Shown: one piece after another, positions 54,364-64,000 of the stretch
Numbering within the stretch: the first letter of the stretch is position 1
How the letters are laid out: each line of letters begins with the position of its first letter
Source: Bombyx mori
Taxonomy: Eukaryota; Arthropoda; Insecta; Lepidoptera; Bombycidae
Length of the DNA stretch: 64,000 bases
Assembly (NCBI RefSeq): GCF_030269925.1
Contig: NC_085130.1
Coordinates: 2,182,501 to 2,246,500, forward strand
Reading direction: 5' to 3'
Notes under the pieces: model-generated
Databases searched by the model: none
Told to the model about the DNA's origin: nothing
What the model saw: only the letters and a program-made list of their open reading frames with translations
Program-made: the position numbers and the translations under genes

Positions 54364-54607
54364 AGTGGTAGGACCTCTTGCGAGTCCGCGCGGGTAGGTA
54401 CCACCGCCTTGCTTATTTCTGCCGTGAAGCAGTAATGCGTTTCGGTTTGAAGAGTGGGGCAGCCGTTGTACCTAACTATACTGAGATCTTAGTACTTATA
54501 TCTTAAAGTGGGTGGCGAATTTACGTTGTAGATGTCCATGGGCTCCAGTAACCACTTAACACCAGGTGGGCTGTGAGCTCGTCCACACATCTAAGCAATA
54601 AAAAAAA
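54364..54607 (+). mobile_element. Bm1-type SINE, body
   Basis: AAGTGGTAGGACCTCTTGCG to CTAAGCAATAAAAAAAAG. Confidence 0.92.
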
Positions 54608-57600
54608 GCATTACAAATTCAATCTCAAATTCTAGTTGATGACAAACGAATTTTATTTTTTTATTTTTTATTTTTTTATTAGGCACACTATACACATCAC
54701 AAGCTAAAAAGATACATAAAACACAAGTAAAAAGAAACAAAATCTGGCTTGCAACATAAGTCATGTGCGCACGACCAAACAAGACAAAGTGCTGAATTTG
54801 TACACAATGTTCCCTACGACTATACGACAAAACAACACGGTAACAAAAACTAATCTAACTTATAATGTAAGGAAATTATATTATTCACAATATACAATTA
54901 ATATGTTCATAATAACCACGAGATATAATACCTTAGAATTACTTTAAATTATGTCTTTGACTTCTGAGATCCGCAGATGATAAAATATTATTTTACACAC
55001 ACACTCATAAATATTTAAGCTTATCTTGAAAATGTCGTTAGCGCGATTCAGGCTTCTGTCAAATATCTTGCGTCCTATGATAGCCGCCAACACCACTTAT
55101 ATATCGTCGCCCACATTGAGCCTTCGAATCTGGAGGTCATTGTACATCGACAATTATAGACAGTGCAAAACCTAGTTGCGGGCCACCCAAAAATGACTTC
55201 TTGGCAATAGGTATTACAGATAGGCCTGATAGAGGAGTCTGAAAATGCAGCAGTGTTGCCGTGGCGTGTCCTGACCAACCGACTGAAGAAGCTCTTAGCA
55301 ATCCGAAGCGACTAATTACCTTCATACAAGAGCTTGGTACTGATTAATTCACTCAAATACAAGCGCAATTTATATGGTGAAGATGTAACCCACTCATTGC
55401 TGCTATTTCAAACCACACCCACGTTTCCGAAATATTCCCCGAAAGCCGTTCCCATATCGAAACCATGCACTACAACGCGCCAGGGATCTTTGTATGTGGT
55501 CTCATAAACCATATCCGCCCACTGCCACTCAAATTTGGGCCCAAATATGGTGCAATTCGGACATTGTACCCGACTACGGGAAAAAACAGGTTATTAATTT
55601 TTTTTTTATTGAAGGCAGACGAACTGTCAGTCTACCTGATGGCTAATTGACATCAAAGTGTCATGCACCAGATGATCAAAGCTTTAATTGTATTGTAATA
55701 ACGTCTCTCTTATTCCTCAAATCAGGGCTATACCAAACCACGCCACGCTTACAGCGTGCTAAAATAGGGTCTGTGTCGTAAACTGAAAAGTTTATAAAGC
55801 TTCTAACTGTGAGCCTTTAAGTTTGGGGATATTAGAGAAAAAGCGTCCCAATTTAGAAACTGCGCAGTTTTCATTTTGGTGACACATTGACGTCGTCTGA
55901 TCATGGATCATGTTTGTGAAGAGGCTGTGAAAGGGCTAACTGTGTACCAAAATGGGACGCCGGTATATTTAACTTACGGATTACTAACATGATTTTTCCC
56001 CCAACTATTTCCGATAAAACGGTACAAACAAATGACCAACAAACGTAAAGCTAAATGCTTCCGCCGATCAAACAAGATTTAGGACCACATTGTTTATTGC
56101 GCTTGCCTCTAAGCCTATCCCCAACTACCGAGAATAAAGCTCGAATCGCCGCTTTGTACTCGATAAATGGGGCAAAGAGGAAAAAATCGTAAACAAAGGA
56201 TCATTAAGTTGCACATAGAAACGTTTTAATAGTAAATGCCGCTATAAAAATAATATAAAAAAAACGTGTTAAGCGCACAGACAGAAATGCATGCTTTGGA
56301 TGCGTAATGAGATCGTACAGATTAATGCGGAATAATAGAGGATCTTAACATATATATTATTTGCTATTACCGAGAGACGAATGATATAATTTAAGATATA
56401 TTATATGCACTTAAGGCCAAAACATAAAAGGGATAATTCGAACGAGCAGTCGTGGATGTAAAATATACGTTTAAAATATTGAATTATAATCGCACAACTG
56501 TCATTTGCGACCATATATGAAAAATTGTAAAGTGTTGGAAACGTTGGATTTAATCTAATGATAATTAAAAAAATAAAACGAGAAATCAAACCGTAAAAAT
56601 AGTTGTAATTGTGTCTATGATTCGCGAAAACCGAAGAATATTTTTTACTGTAGCTTCTCTTATGAATCCAAAGAGATGATTCTTTCTGTTATCTATATGA
56701 AGAGTCTGTCTGTCCCATTGGTTCTAAAAACTTGGCCAATACTTATTTTAGTGAATACAAAGGCACTAACTATGCCGGAAGATGGGAGCATCGTTTTAGT
56801 GACCTCTGGGTGGTGAAATTTAGACGTCCCGCTCTTCAAAATCGTGGTTTCTAGAATTGGGACCGTGGCGCATAAAATAAAACTAATCCACTGTTTCACT
56901 TCTCTTGTTCTCAAATTTTCTCTGTTACTATAATAAAAAAATTACTGACACCTCTTTTATGACTTGCTCATTCAACCGTCTTCGCCATCTTGCTTTTCTC
57001 TGTCATTCTTTTTCCCCTCTCTTACCGTTTTCTGTAACTCATATCTTAACGCTCTGTTCCACACTCTTTCCATACGTTCCATTCTTACCAATCCTAGAGG
57101 TACTCTCCTTCGTTCCAATCACAGATAACAGATCCAATCACAGATGGGGGTTATCTGTGGTTCCAATACACTCGTGTGTTACAGATTCTCCAATTTCGAT
57201 GTAATCTATGCTCGAACGCGTCCTACAGTCTTACTGCATCTGTGCACGGAGGAATGCATTTTTACACAACACTTGTGTTTACATACGAAGTGTTTTGTTT
57301 ACACTGAACGAGCCAGTGGACTTCGAGTCAATTGCAAACGAACGCGCATTGTCATATAACGGTAGATTATTAATTTATTCTTGAAAACTTTTTAGTTATT
57401 GTAAATTTCTATCATTAAACCCTTTCGGTTCAATATCGCGGCTAAAACAAGCGACAAGTAAATATCGCGGGAAAAAATAACATAGATTCTAAATTAAAAT
57501 GCACAATGCTAGCAACATAATAAAAAAAAAATCAACCCAATAAACCATACCATAGATTAACCTAGAAACGTCAATCGCTTACAGGCATAGTCATCCCCTT

Positions 57601-57894
57601 ATACGGCAACATTATTTCTTACCATCCACGGCAGAGCTGGGACGTGACGGAGATTGATTTATCGATATCGATTTCCTTCACATGAACTCCGCATTAAACA
57701 GTTTATCGATATAAAGCATTCATATGTAAATCGGATATATGAATTCTAAATTGTAATATAATTGTAATTTAAATTGATATTATTTTTTAATTAATTCCTA
57801 GATTAAACAGAGTCGTAGAATTGTGAACAAAATAATAGAATCAGATTAGCAGAAATGAATTGCGTTTTTAAGGATCGATTAAAATTATACTACA
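54608..57894. other. Intergenic DNA, 3.3 kb, little recognised
   Basis: The longest stretch without a named repeat. 55050-55480 has long degenerate frames that might be an old retroelement; 55594-55680 has a T-run followed by GAAGGCAGACGAACTGTCAG, a LINE-end layout on the minus strand; 57115-57150 has a 19-bp near-duplicate (TCCAATCACAGAT). No gene supported. Confidence 0.4.
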
Positions 57895-58237
57895 CTAGCG
57901 ACCCGCCCTCGCTTCGCTTCGGAAACATTAAATTTTATTATTGATAGCTGAGTCTTGCGATGCTACCCGCGGTTATTGTCGTACCGCGAGCGACGCCGCG
58001 GGGCGAAGCTAGTCTAAAAAAAGTTACCTAAGTTACTCCTTATATCATCAGTTACCTGTCAGAAAGTCTCGCCAAAATCGGTCGAGCCGTTCCAGAGATT
58101 AACCGGAACAAACAGACAGACAAAAATTGTAAAAAATGTTATTTTGGTTTATGTACCGTATATTTCATATGCATGCAGTAAAAAGCGGTTATTTCAATAT
58201 TACAAACATACACTCCAATTTTATTTATATGTATAGA
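57895..58237 (-). mobile_element. Helitron-like element (type III)
   Basis: Minus strand: TC start at 58236-58237 (TCTATACATATAAATAAAAT) and CTAG end at 57895-57898 after GGGCGGGTCG, with T beyond. Internal GCCAAAATCGGTCGAGCCGT is common in lepidopteran elements. Confidence 0.65.
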
Positions 58238-58722
58238 CTAGCGGACCCGGTAGACGTTGTCCTGCAAAAATTCATTCACGTCGATCCAGTCTTTTAGTTG
58301 TAGTATAGATAAATAACCTAGATACCGACTGCAGCGCCATCTGCCGGGCTGATTTGTGAATCTAAACCATCCAGGGTGCCACCCAAACGCATACAAAAAA
58401 ATAATTCATCATCGGTCCAGCCGTACCGTCGCTTGCGACGAAGGGCTCGACGAGCGAATTAACCCACAGACACAGCCCACTGAGTTTCTCGCCGGATCTT
58501 CTCAGTGGGTCGCGTTTCCGACTCGGTGGTAGATTCTGCGAAGCACTGCTCTTGCTAGGGTCAGTGTTAGCAATCTGCGGTTTGAGCCCCGTGAGCTCAC
58601 CTACACAAGCTAGGGTAAGCTGAAATAGCCTCTCAAGGCTATCAGCATAGGTAGGAAAAAAAAAAAGGTCCAGCCGTTTACGAGAAGTTCAGTGATAAAC
58701 ACACGCACAGAAGAAATTTATA
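58238..58722 (-). mobile_element. Helitron-like element (type IV), split by a LINE
   Basis: Minus strand CTAG end at 58238-58241 after CTACCGGGTCCG; it abuts the TC start of type III. A family B LINE interrupts it. The TC start near 58722 is not certain. Confidence 0.55.
58425..58666 (+). mobile_element. Family B LINE 3' end with 11-bp TSD
   Basis: A 242-bp insertion with perfect duplications GGTCCAGCCGT (58414-58424 and 58667-58677), from CCGTCGCTTGCGACGAAGG to the poly(A). Confidence 0.92.
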
Positions 58723-58723
58723 T

Positions 58724-58960
58724 CTATATTAATATATAAATCTACAGTGGTTTTTACGGATGTTCCGTTATAACTACTGAACCATGCATCCGATTGACTT
58801 GAAACTTGGTATTCATATAGAAAATACATGTACTTAATGGATAGGCTAATATTTATATGAGTGTTGGACTTCCTACACCAGTTGCGGGGGCGTTAATGAT
58901 GAGAATCTTTGTGGGGTGAGAAAAAATAATGTTAATTTTAAATGCCATGTATCATGAACG
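58724..58960 (+). repeat. Interspersed repeat family H, copy 2
   Basis: TCTATATTAATATATAAATC start, TTATAACTACTGAACCATGC; inverted relative of 9180-9430. Confidence 0.6.
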
Positions 58961-58998
58961 ATTCAGAGCATTTATGACGTAGCATTGGGATTATTTTT

Positions 58999-59334
58999 AA
59001 CCGACTTAAAAAATGAAGGAGGTTCTCAATTCGACTGTATGTTTTTTTATGTTTGTTACCTCATAGCTTTTGACTGGGTGAATAGATTTTGATGATTCTT
59101 TTTTTTTTAGAAAGCTGACACTTCCCCTGTGGTCCCATTTCAATTTAGTCCAGTTCTGATAATGGTATCCATGAGCAAAGCATATAAGTCTTATATTTGC
59201 ATTAAGTACGTGCGCGAGAAATAGATGAATAACTCAATAACTCAATATCACGCCAACCGATTTCGATGATTATTGTTTTTAGTGTATATTAATTTGTTTT
59301 GGAATATCTTTTTTTTTTCTATTTGAAGTCGGTT
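58999..59334. mobile_element. MITE-like element with AACCGACTT termini
   Basis: Begins AACCGACTT (58999-59007) and ends AAGTCGGTT (59326-59334). About 336 bp with GTTTGTTACCTCATAGCTTT and TTTTGACTGGGTGAATAG, a common lepidopteran repeat. No clear target duplication. Confidence 0.6.
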
Positions 59335-59401
59335 ATTGTTAAAGCATGTCTATTTACAATTATTAGTATCATTATGCTGTTTAGTACTAAATTTGGTGTT
59401 A

Positions 59402-59600
59402 TTAGTGGTGACAGGGCATATTGAGAGCTCGCCCGAGCAGATACCACCATCTTGCCCTATTACTGCCACGAAATAAACGTTTTTTAATTGCTTAGACGGA
59501 CTTTAGACATCGTTACGAGAATGGCGCCACATACCTTGAGACATGAGATCTAAGACTGAAATGTATAGCATACTTCACGGAAGCAATTACGCAGGGTTGT
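59402..59600. repeat. Degenerate Bm1-like scraps, two orientations
   Basis: 59402-59480 plus-like (GATACCACCATCTTGCCC); 59483-59600 minus-like (TTTAATTGCTTAGACGG, CCACATACCTTGAGACATGAG). Confidence 0.45.
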
Positions 59601-60024
59601 GGGTACACAAGAATACACAAGGTGGTTTCCAAAATGCCCCACCGCAGTACAAAATACAGTTTCATTCCCAAAAGTTGTCCAAAAAGAGATTTATCCAAAA
59701 CATCGATAAAGACCCAACTATCTGTAGCCGGTCCCACACTACTTCCCATATAAAGACTAGTGTTCAAGATAAGTATGAATTGTAAAAGTGAGGTATTTTT
59801 ATTTATTAATTGCCAATGAAAGTTGGCGATGTAGTCTAGCCTTAAGCGGCGCGCAGGAGGTTCTTTCCATTTTAATGTTAAACGACTTTTTACTTCAATT
59901 AAAATCGCATTACGGATTTATTACAAATCTCTTTCGCTCTCTTCTTCACCCATACCCACTCAATGCCGAGTGTAGGTCTTTTCAAATGCACCCTATTCTT
60001 TTCGGTCTCTTGCCTTTCCTTGCC
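59601..60024. other. Intergenic DNA, nothing firm
   Basis: 59935-60015 (CACTCAATGCCGAGTGTAGG) may be a minus-strand LINE end; not assignable. Confidence 0.35.
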
Positions 60025-60262
60025 TCTTGTCCGCACGGGTAGGTACCACCGCCCTGCCTATTTCTGCCGTGAAGCAGTAATGCGTTTCGGTTTGAAGGAT
60101 GGGGCAGCCGTTGTAACTATACTGAGACCTTAGAACTTATATCTCAAGGTGGGTGGCGGCATTTACGTTATAGATGTCTATGGGCTTCAGTAACCACTAA
60201 ACACCAGGTGGGCTGTGAGGTCGTCCATCCATCTAAGCTATAAAAAATAATAATAATAATTT
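60025..60262 (+). mobile_element. Bm1-type SINE, 5'-truncated body
   Basis: CTTGTCCGCACGGGTAGG to TAAGCTATAAAAAATAATAATAATAA; the tail has become (AAT)n. Confidence 0.9.
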
Positions 60263-60720
60263 GCCTTAACCGGTTAAGAGTATCGGGTGAAAACAGTGGC
60301 CTGACGGGTCACGACCCCCGTGCAGAGGAGAGTCGATGCAAGCAGGGATAGGAATCAAAATTCATTTCGATGTTATAAATTTTAAATTTGTTTGCTTACT
60401 TGCCAGTCTAATAAAAGGTACCTATTCAAGGTCGGAACGTAATGGATGGTATTAGTTGCACTGATGTCGGTTCATAAACATTTACGAGTTTAACGCGTTG
60501 ACGTAACTAGTATTTTGTTTCTGGCAACATTCCCGGTTCTGTCATCGTTACATTCGCTTGAAGGTTTAGTTTTGTTTAAGACCATGGAGGATAGAACTAA
60601 GGAGTAACATCTCAGTTGTATTAAAACGTGTCCGCTGAAAGAGTGTCAAGTATGGTGACGCCTTAGTAGGAAATGGAAGGATTTTAAAAACAACGTCATT
60701 AACTACAACATTTCACTTTA
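60263..60720. other. Intergenic DNA, nothing recognised
   Basis: No feature seen. Confidence 0.5.
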
Positions 60721-60730
60721 ATCCAGTACA

Positions 60731-61148
60731 GACGTCCTGTACAATCGTGTTAAGCGATGCACCGGTGTTCAAATCTCAGGCGGGTACCAATTTTTCTAAT
60801 GCAATACGCACTCAACAAATGTTCACGATTGACTTCCACGGTGAAGGAATAACGTCGTGTAATAAAAATCAAACCCGCAAAATTATAATTTGCGTAATTA
60901 CTGGTGGTAGGACCTCTTGCGAGTCCGCGCGCGTAGGTACCACCACCCTGGCTATTTCTGCCGAGAAGCAGAAATGCGTTTCGGTTTGAAGGGTGGGGCA
61001 GTCGTTGTAACTGTACCGAGACCTTAGAACTTATATCTCAAGATGGATGGCGCATTTACGTTATAGACGTCTATGGGCTCCAGTAACCACTTAACACCAG
61101 GTGGGCTGTGAGCTCGTTCAACCAAGTAAGCAATAAAAAAAAACTTTT
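60731..61148 (+). mobile_element. Bm1-type SINE, nearly full length, 10-bp TSD
   Basis: Head GACGTCCTGTACAATCGTG, B box GTGTTCAAATCTC, body and AGCAATAAAAAAAAAC. Flanks ATCCAGTACA (60721-60730 and 61149-61158) are a perfect duplication. Confidence 0.93.
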
Positions 61149-61158
61149 ATCCAGTACA

Positions 61159-61927
61159 CTTCACACTGCTTAAAACTAATCTGGTCTGATCTGATCTGAA
61201 ACTGATCTTAAATCATATTATTTCCACTTCCTACACTAGCGCTATTTTTGTGTATCTTCACAGACGGACATTTTTTCAACTTGTCCCCCGTACAAGATAG
61301 TGCCCTTTACCTTTCACAACCTCAATATATGAGACGTTCATATTAATTTTGTTATAAATGGTTCATCGAACGAAACGAAGATCGAAATTTGAAAGCCCAT
61401 AATCGTGGATGCGGCAATAAGCGCAAAATACATTTTGATTTAAATATGTAGGGACCACAAATATCTCCATAGCAACTATTATTATGTATGAGTTAGCTGT
61501 AATTATATTGCAGTGATGCTAAGTCAGTCTTAAGGTTGTAATCCCAATATACGTTAGTCACTTAACTGAACACGTGTCTTATTAATCCTTGCCCGATATA
61601 GAGAGAGTCAACAAAATGAAAATCAACTTCGATAAAAAAATATATAATCAATGTAGTCGAAGTTAATTGAACATGCATTATTGAGGACAGCCCAATGACT
61701 ATCGGCCAGATGTTGTTTACAAGTTAGAAGCAGCTTTTAAATAAATAAATAATAAAAAATTGGTTGACTTAGAAAAAAGTTCTGAGGTAACTAAAGCACG
61801 TAAATAATTGCAATCGAAATGAGAGCCTTCATTTTCTTTTTTAAATCGGTCAATAAAATATTCGTCGTGCTAACAAGTCAGTTTTGTTTCTGCCTTTGTA
61901 GGCAAATGGAATCTTTTTTGAAGGAGT
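61159..61927. other. Intergenic DNA, nothing recognised
   Basis: No feature seen. Confidence 0.5.
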
Positions 61928-61937
61928 AAATATCATA

Positions 61938-62136
61938 ATGCCAAGCCAACTGCTCTATGGCAAACCAGAGGGCCGCAGAAGTCGTGGCAGACGAAACTCC
62001 GATGCTGGGATGGCGTAGAGCACGACCTCGAAGTTATCGGTGTCAGGAACTGGAAGGAGAAAGCCCTGAATAGAGCAGTCTGGAGAGACATACTGGACCA
62101 GGCTAAGTTACAGCCCCTAAGATGATGATGATGATG
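61938..62136 (+). mobile_element. RTE-like LINE 3' end with 10-bp TSD
   Basis: A 199-bp insertion with duplications AAATATCATA (61928-61937 and 62137-62146). Reads LLYGKPEGRRSRGRRNSD with frame breaks, WKEKALNRAVW-like codons, and ends GATGATGATGATGATG. A third RTE-like tail type in this window. Confidence 0.85.
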
Positions 62137-62146
62137 AAATATCATA

Positions 62147-62927
62147 GCACTTAGCAGACATTTCGGAGGAAAGTTCCTTTCAAAGGTGGATGGTGGAAGA
62201 AGACAGTGGTTCCAGACAGCATGGACGGACTCTGCTTCGAAAAGGTGCGATGGTAAAAAGAAAACTGAGAGATCATCTCGAATAATTAATTCTTCAGAGC
62301 GCCGTCACGAAATACAGTGTGAAGAATTGTCATAGGGCTTGGAAAACTTTTATTGTAACACATCCATTGAAGTCCAAAACCGATAAAGCAGCTAAAAACA
62401 GGATAAAATGAACATCACGGTCCCACATGGCGCAGTAATTTTATATCGGCTTACGCAAGCGCATGTGGCGCGTACTAGTCCAATGTTATCACGATACGAT
62501 AATAATATTCTAACTGATCGCTTCGAAAAACAACAATAAATTTCGCGAGTAACAGATATAATTGAAACTAATTTCACGATTTGATCTAAAGCTCGTTATG
62601 TGTGTAGTGACGCGAAAAATCGTAAAAGTCAAGTTTATTTTTTTATAGAAAAATAGACGGTATTTAATCAAATATTGAAATGTCGACAAATTAGTCGTCC
62701 GTGACCAAGAAAACTGTAAAGTGTTTGTAACTTATATAATGTAAATTAAAGCAGTTTTAGTTAAACAATTAATAACTGCCTGGATTTGCCACAATTGGAG
62801 TTTGCGTAGGCAGACATTAGGGGTGAAGACTTAGCAAGCTACTTATATTTAGAAATGAAGCCCAAGAGATTTAAGCAGTTATGATACTAGGGGGTGCTGT
62901 GAGTGTGCGCGGATCTCTGCTTCTTTA
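62147..62927. other. Intergenic DNA, little recognised
   Basis: 62205-62285 shares TGGTTCCAGACAGCATGGA- and AGAGATCATCTC-type strings with 35055-35140, perhaps an unnamed repeat. Confidence 0.4.
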
Positions 62928-63000
62928 TCGTTCCCTCACTGCTGAGGATCGCGACCACATGTGACTTTCCTCCATAGTGTTCCATCATGGGTCACATGGA
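62928..63000 (-). mobile_element. RTE LINE 3' tail fragment
   Basis: CCCTCACTGCTGAGGATCGCG is the same end as at 27293-27312 (complement of the SRDPQQ-stop region), then diverges. Confidence 0.55.
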
Positions 63001-63635
63001 CCGCACAGTATATAGGTTGACTAAAACCAATCGCTTCCTTAACCCAGATCTGACCATCTAACTGGTATTCTGGCCGCGGATAGATGCCACTATTCTGCCT
63101 ATGTTACGAACCATTCACGAATTCCGGTTTCTAGGGTTGGGGGCAGTCATTATCGATGACTACCCCGGCCAAGCGTCCTTGGGAATAGGATCGTTGTGGC
63201 ACTGCAGAAACGACCGTAAAATTCCCGGGTTTTGTCTCGAATCTGGCAACAGGCAAACGGCCGATCGTAAAATTCATACCAAATCCGTAGGCAGCATGAT
63301 AAAAGGACATACTGCGCCAACATTTCGCAATATTGATTAAGGGCAAGAAGAAGAACTAGTAAAATGCCACAAAAGAACCGTACGATCTCGTTAACTAATG
63401 GAAACGTAACTTAGAATATAAACAGTACGCGCAGAAATCGGGTCGACTTTCTGTACACAAATTTCCACGGTCGCACGAGGTCATCTCACCAGATGTATTA
63501 ATTTAATTGTGAATTGTAATGGCCGATAGAGTTCAAACAGGATCCTTCGCCACGTCTGTTAAAAGACAAAAATTACGTGTCCTTTTATTTCCTGCCTAAT
63601 AGTTGGTAACCTAAGTAGTTATTCGCACTTTGATA
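63001..63635. other. Intergenic DNA, nothing firm
   Basis: Open frames on both strands at 63101-63346 overlap each other and match no family I know. Confidence 0.4.
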
Positions 63636-64000
63636 AAGCGGCACGACACGAGAACCCTCTCATCGTGGAGCCGGTAACTACATTCCCGATCCCGCGGACA
63701 GAATGGAAAGCAGTCGACGTCGCCCAAAACACGTAATTTCGGATCCTCCCGATCCACTAACGGTGCTTTTAGGTACCTCAAGCACCGGTCATCGTTCTCG
63801 TCGAACCCGTCGCTTGCGACAAAGGGCTCGACGAGTAAGTTAACCCACAGACACAGCCCACTGAGTTTCTCGCCGGATCTTCTCAGTGGGTCGCGTTTCC
63901 GATCCGGTGGTAGATTCTGCGAAGCACGGCTCTTGCTAGGGTTCGTGTTAGCAACGTCGTCAGGTTTGAGTTCACCTACTAGTTACGGTTACGCTGAAAT
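63636..64000 (+). mobile_element. Family B Jockey-like LINE 3' part, runs off window
   Basis: Starts at coding sequence equal to 8411 onward (GCACGACACGAGAACCCTCT), passes the frame end (GGGCTCGACGAGTAAGTTAA) and the 3' region. One codon-level difference early (CGTGGAGCCGG) breaks the frame. The poly(A) would lie past 64000. Confidence 0.9.

Noticed and set aside
63101..63346. Overlapping open frames on both strands
   Set aside because: Neither has a recognisable domain or splice context.
1..64000. TTAGG telomeric repeats or rDNA
   Set aside because: No TTAGG arrays and no rRNA-like sequence were seen, so family X is not evidence of a telomere- or rDNA-targeted insertion here.

Overview
The window looks like nuclear DNA of a lepidopteran, most likely the silkworm Bombyx (mori or mandarina). 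It is AT-rich, intron-containing and packed with interspersed repeats. By far the commonest is a Bm1-type tRNA-derived SINE in more than 30 full, partial or interrupted copies. Family names come from recognition by eye, not from a search.

The only host gene I can support lies on the minus strand between 149 and 7212. Seven internal exons with good splice sites and fully consistent phases encode an acidic linker, two complete Ig domains and the start of a third. The product is an immunoglobulin-superfamily (IgLON/lachesin/Amalgam-like) secreted or membrane adhesion protein. The 5' exon(s) with the signal peptide and the 3' exons are not found or lie outside the window. Its introns are full of transposon pieces, some within about 20 bp of splice sites, and a 95-bp minisatellite has copied one splice acceptor several times.

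From about 7.3 kb to 64 kb I find no convincing host exon. The stretch holds Bm1 SINEs; 5'-truncated non-LTR retrotransposons (a Jockey-like family B, its relative C, a CR1/Jockey-like family D, RTE-like families E, and families K and X); short non-autonomous Helitrons with TC...CTAG ends; terminal-inverted-repeat MITEs including a PIF/Harbinger-like one; an LTR with a TATA box; microsatellites; and long AT-rich stretches with no recognisable content. Many insertions keep perfect target-site duplications, so their borders can be fixed to the base. Several are nested, the best being an RTE inside a Bm1 inside a family C LINE at 49.56-50.98 kb.

I see no new enzymatic or defence system. The most interesting items are the reconstructed Ig gene with its duplicated splice acceptor, a shared 3' tail between the Bm1 SINE and the family D LINE, a perfect 63-bp hairpin inside an RTE fragment, long-TIR MITEs, and two Helitrons that abut exactly.
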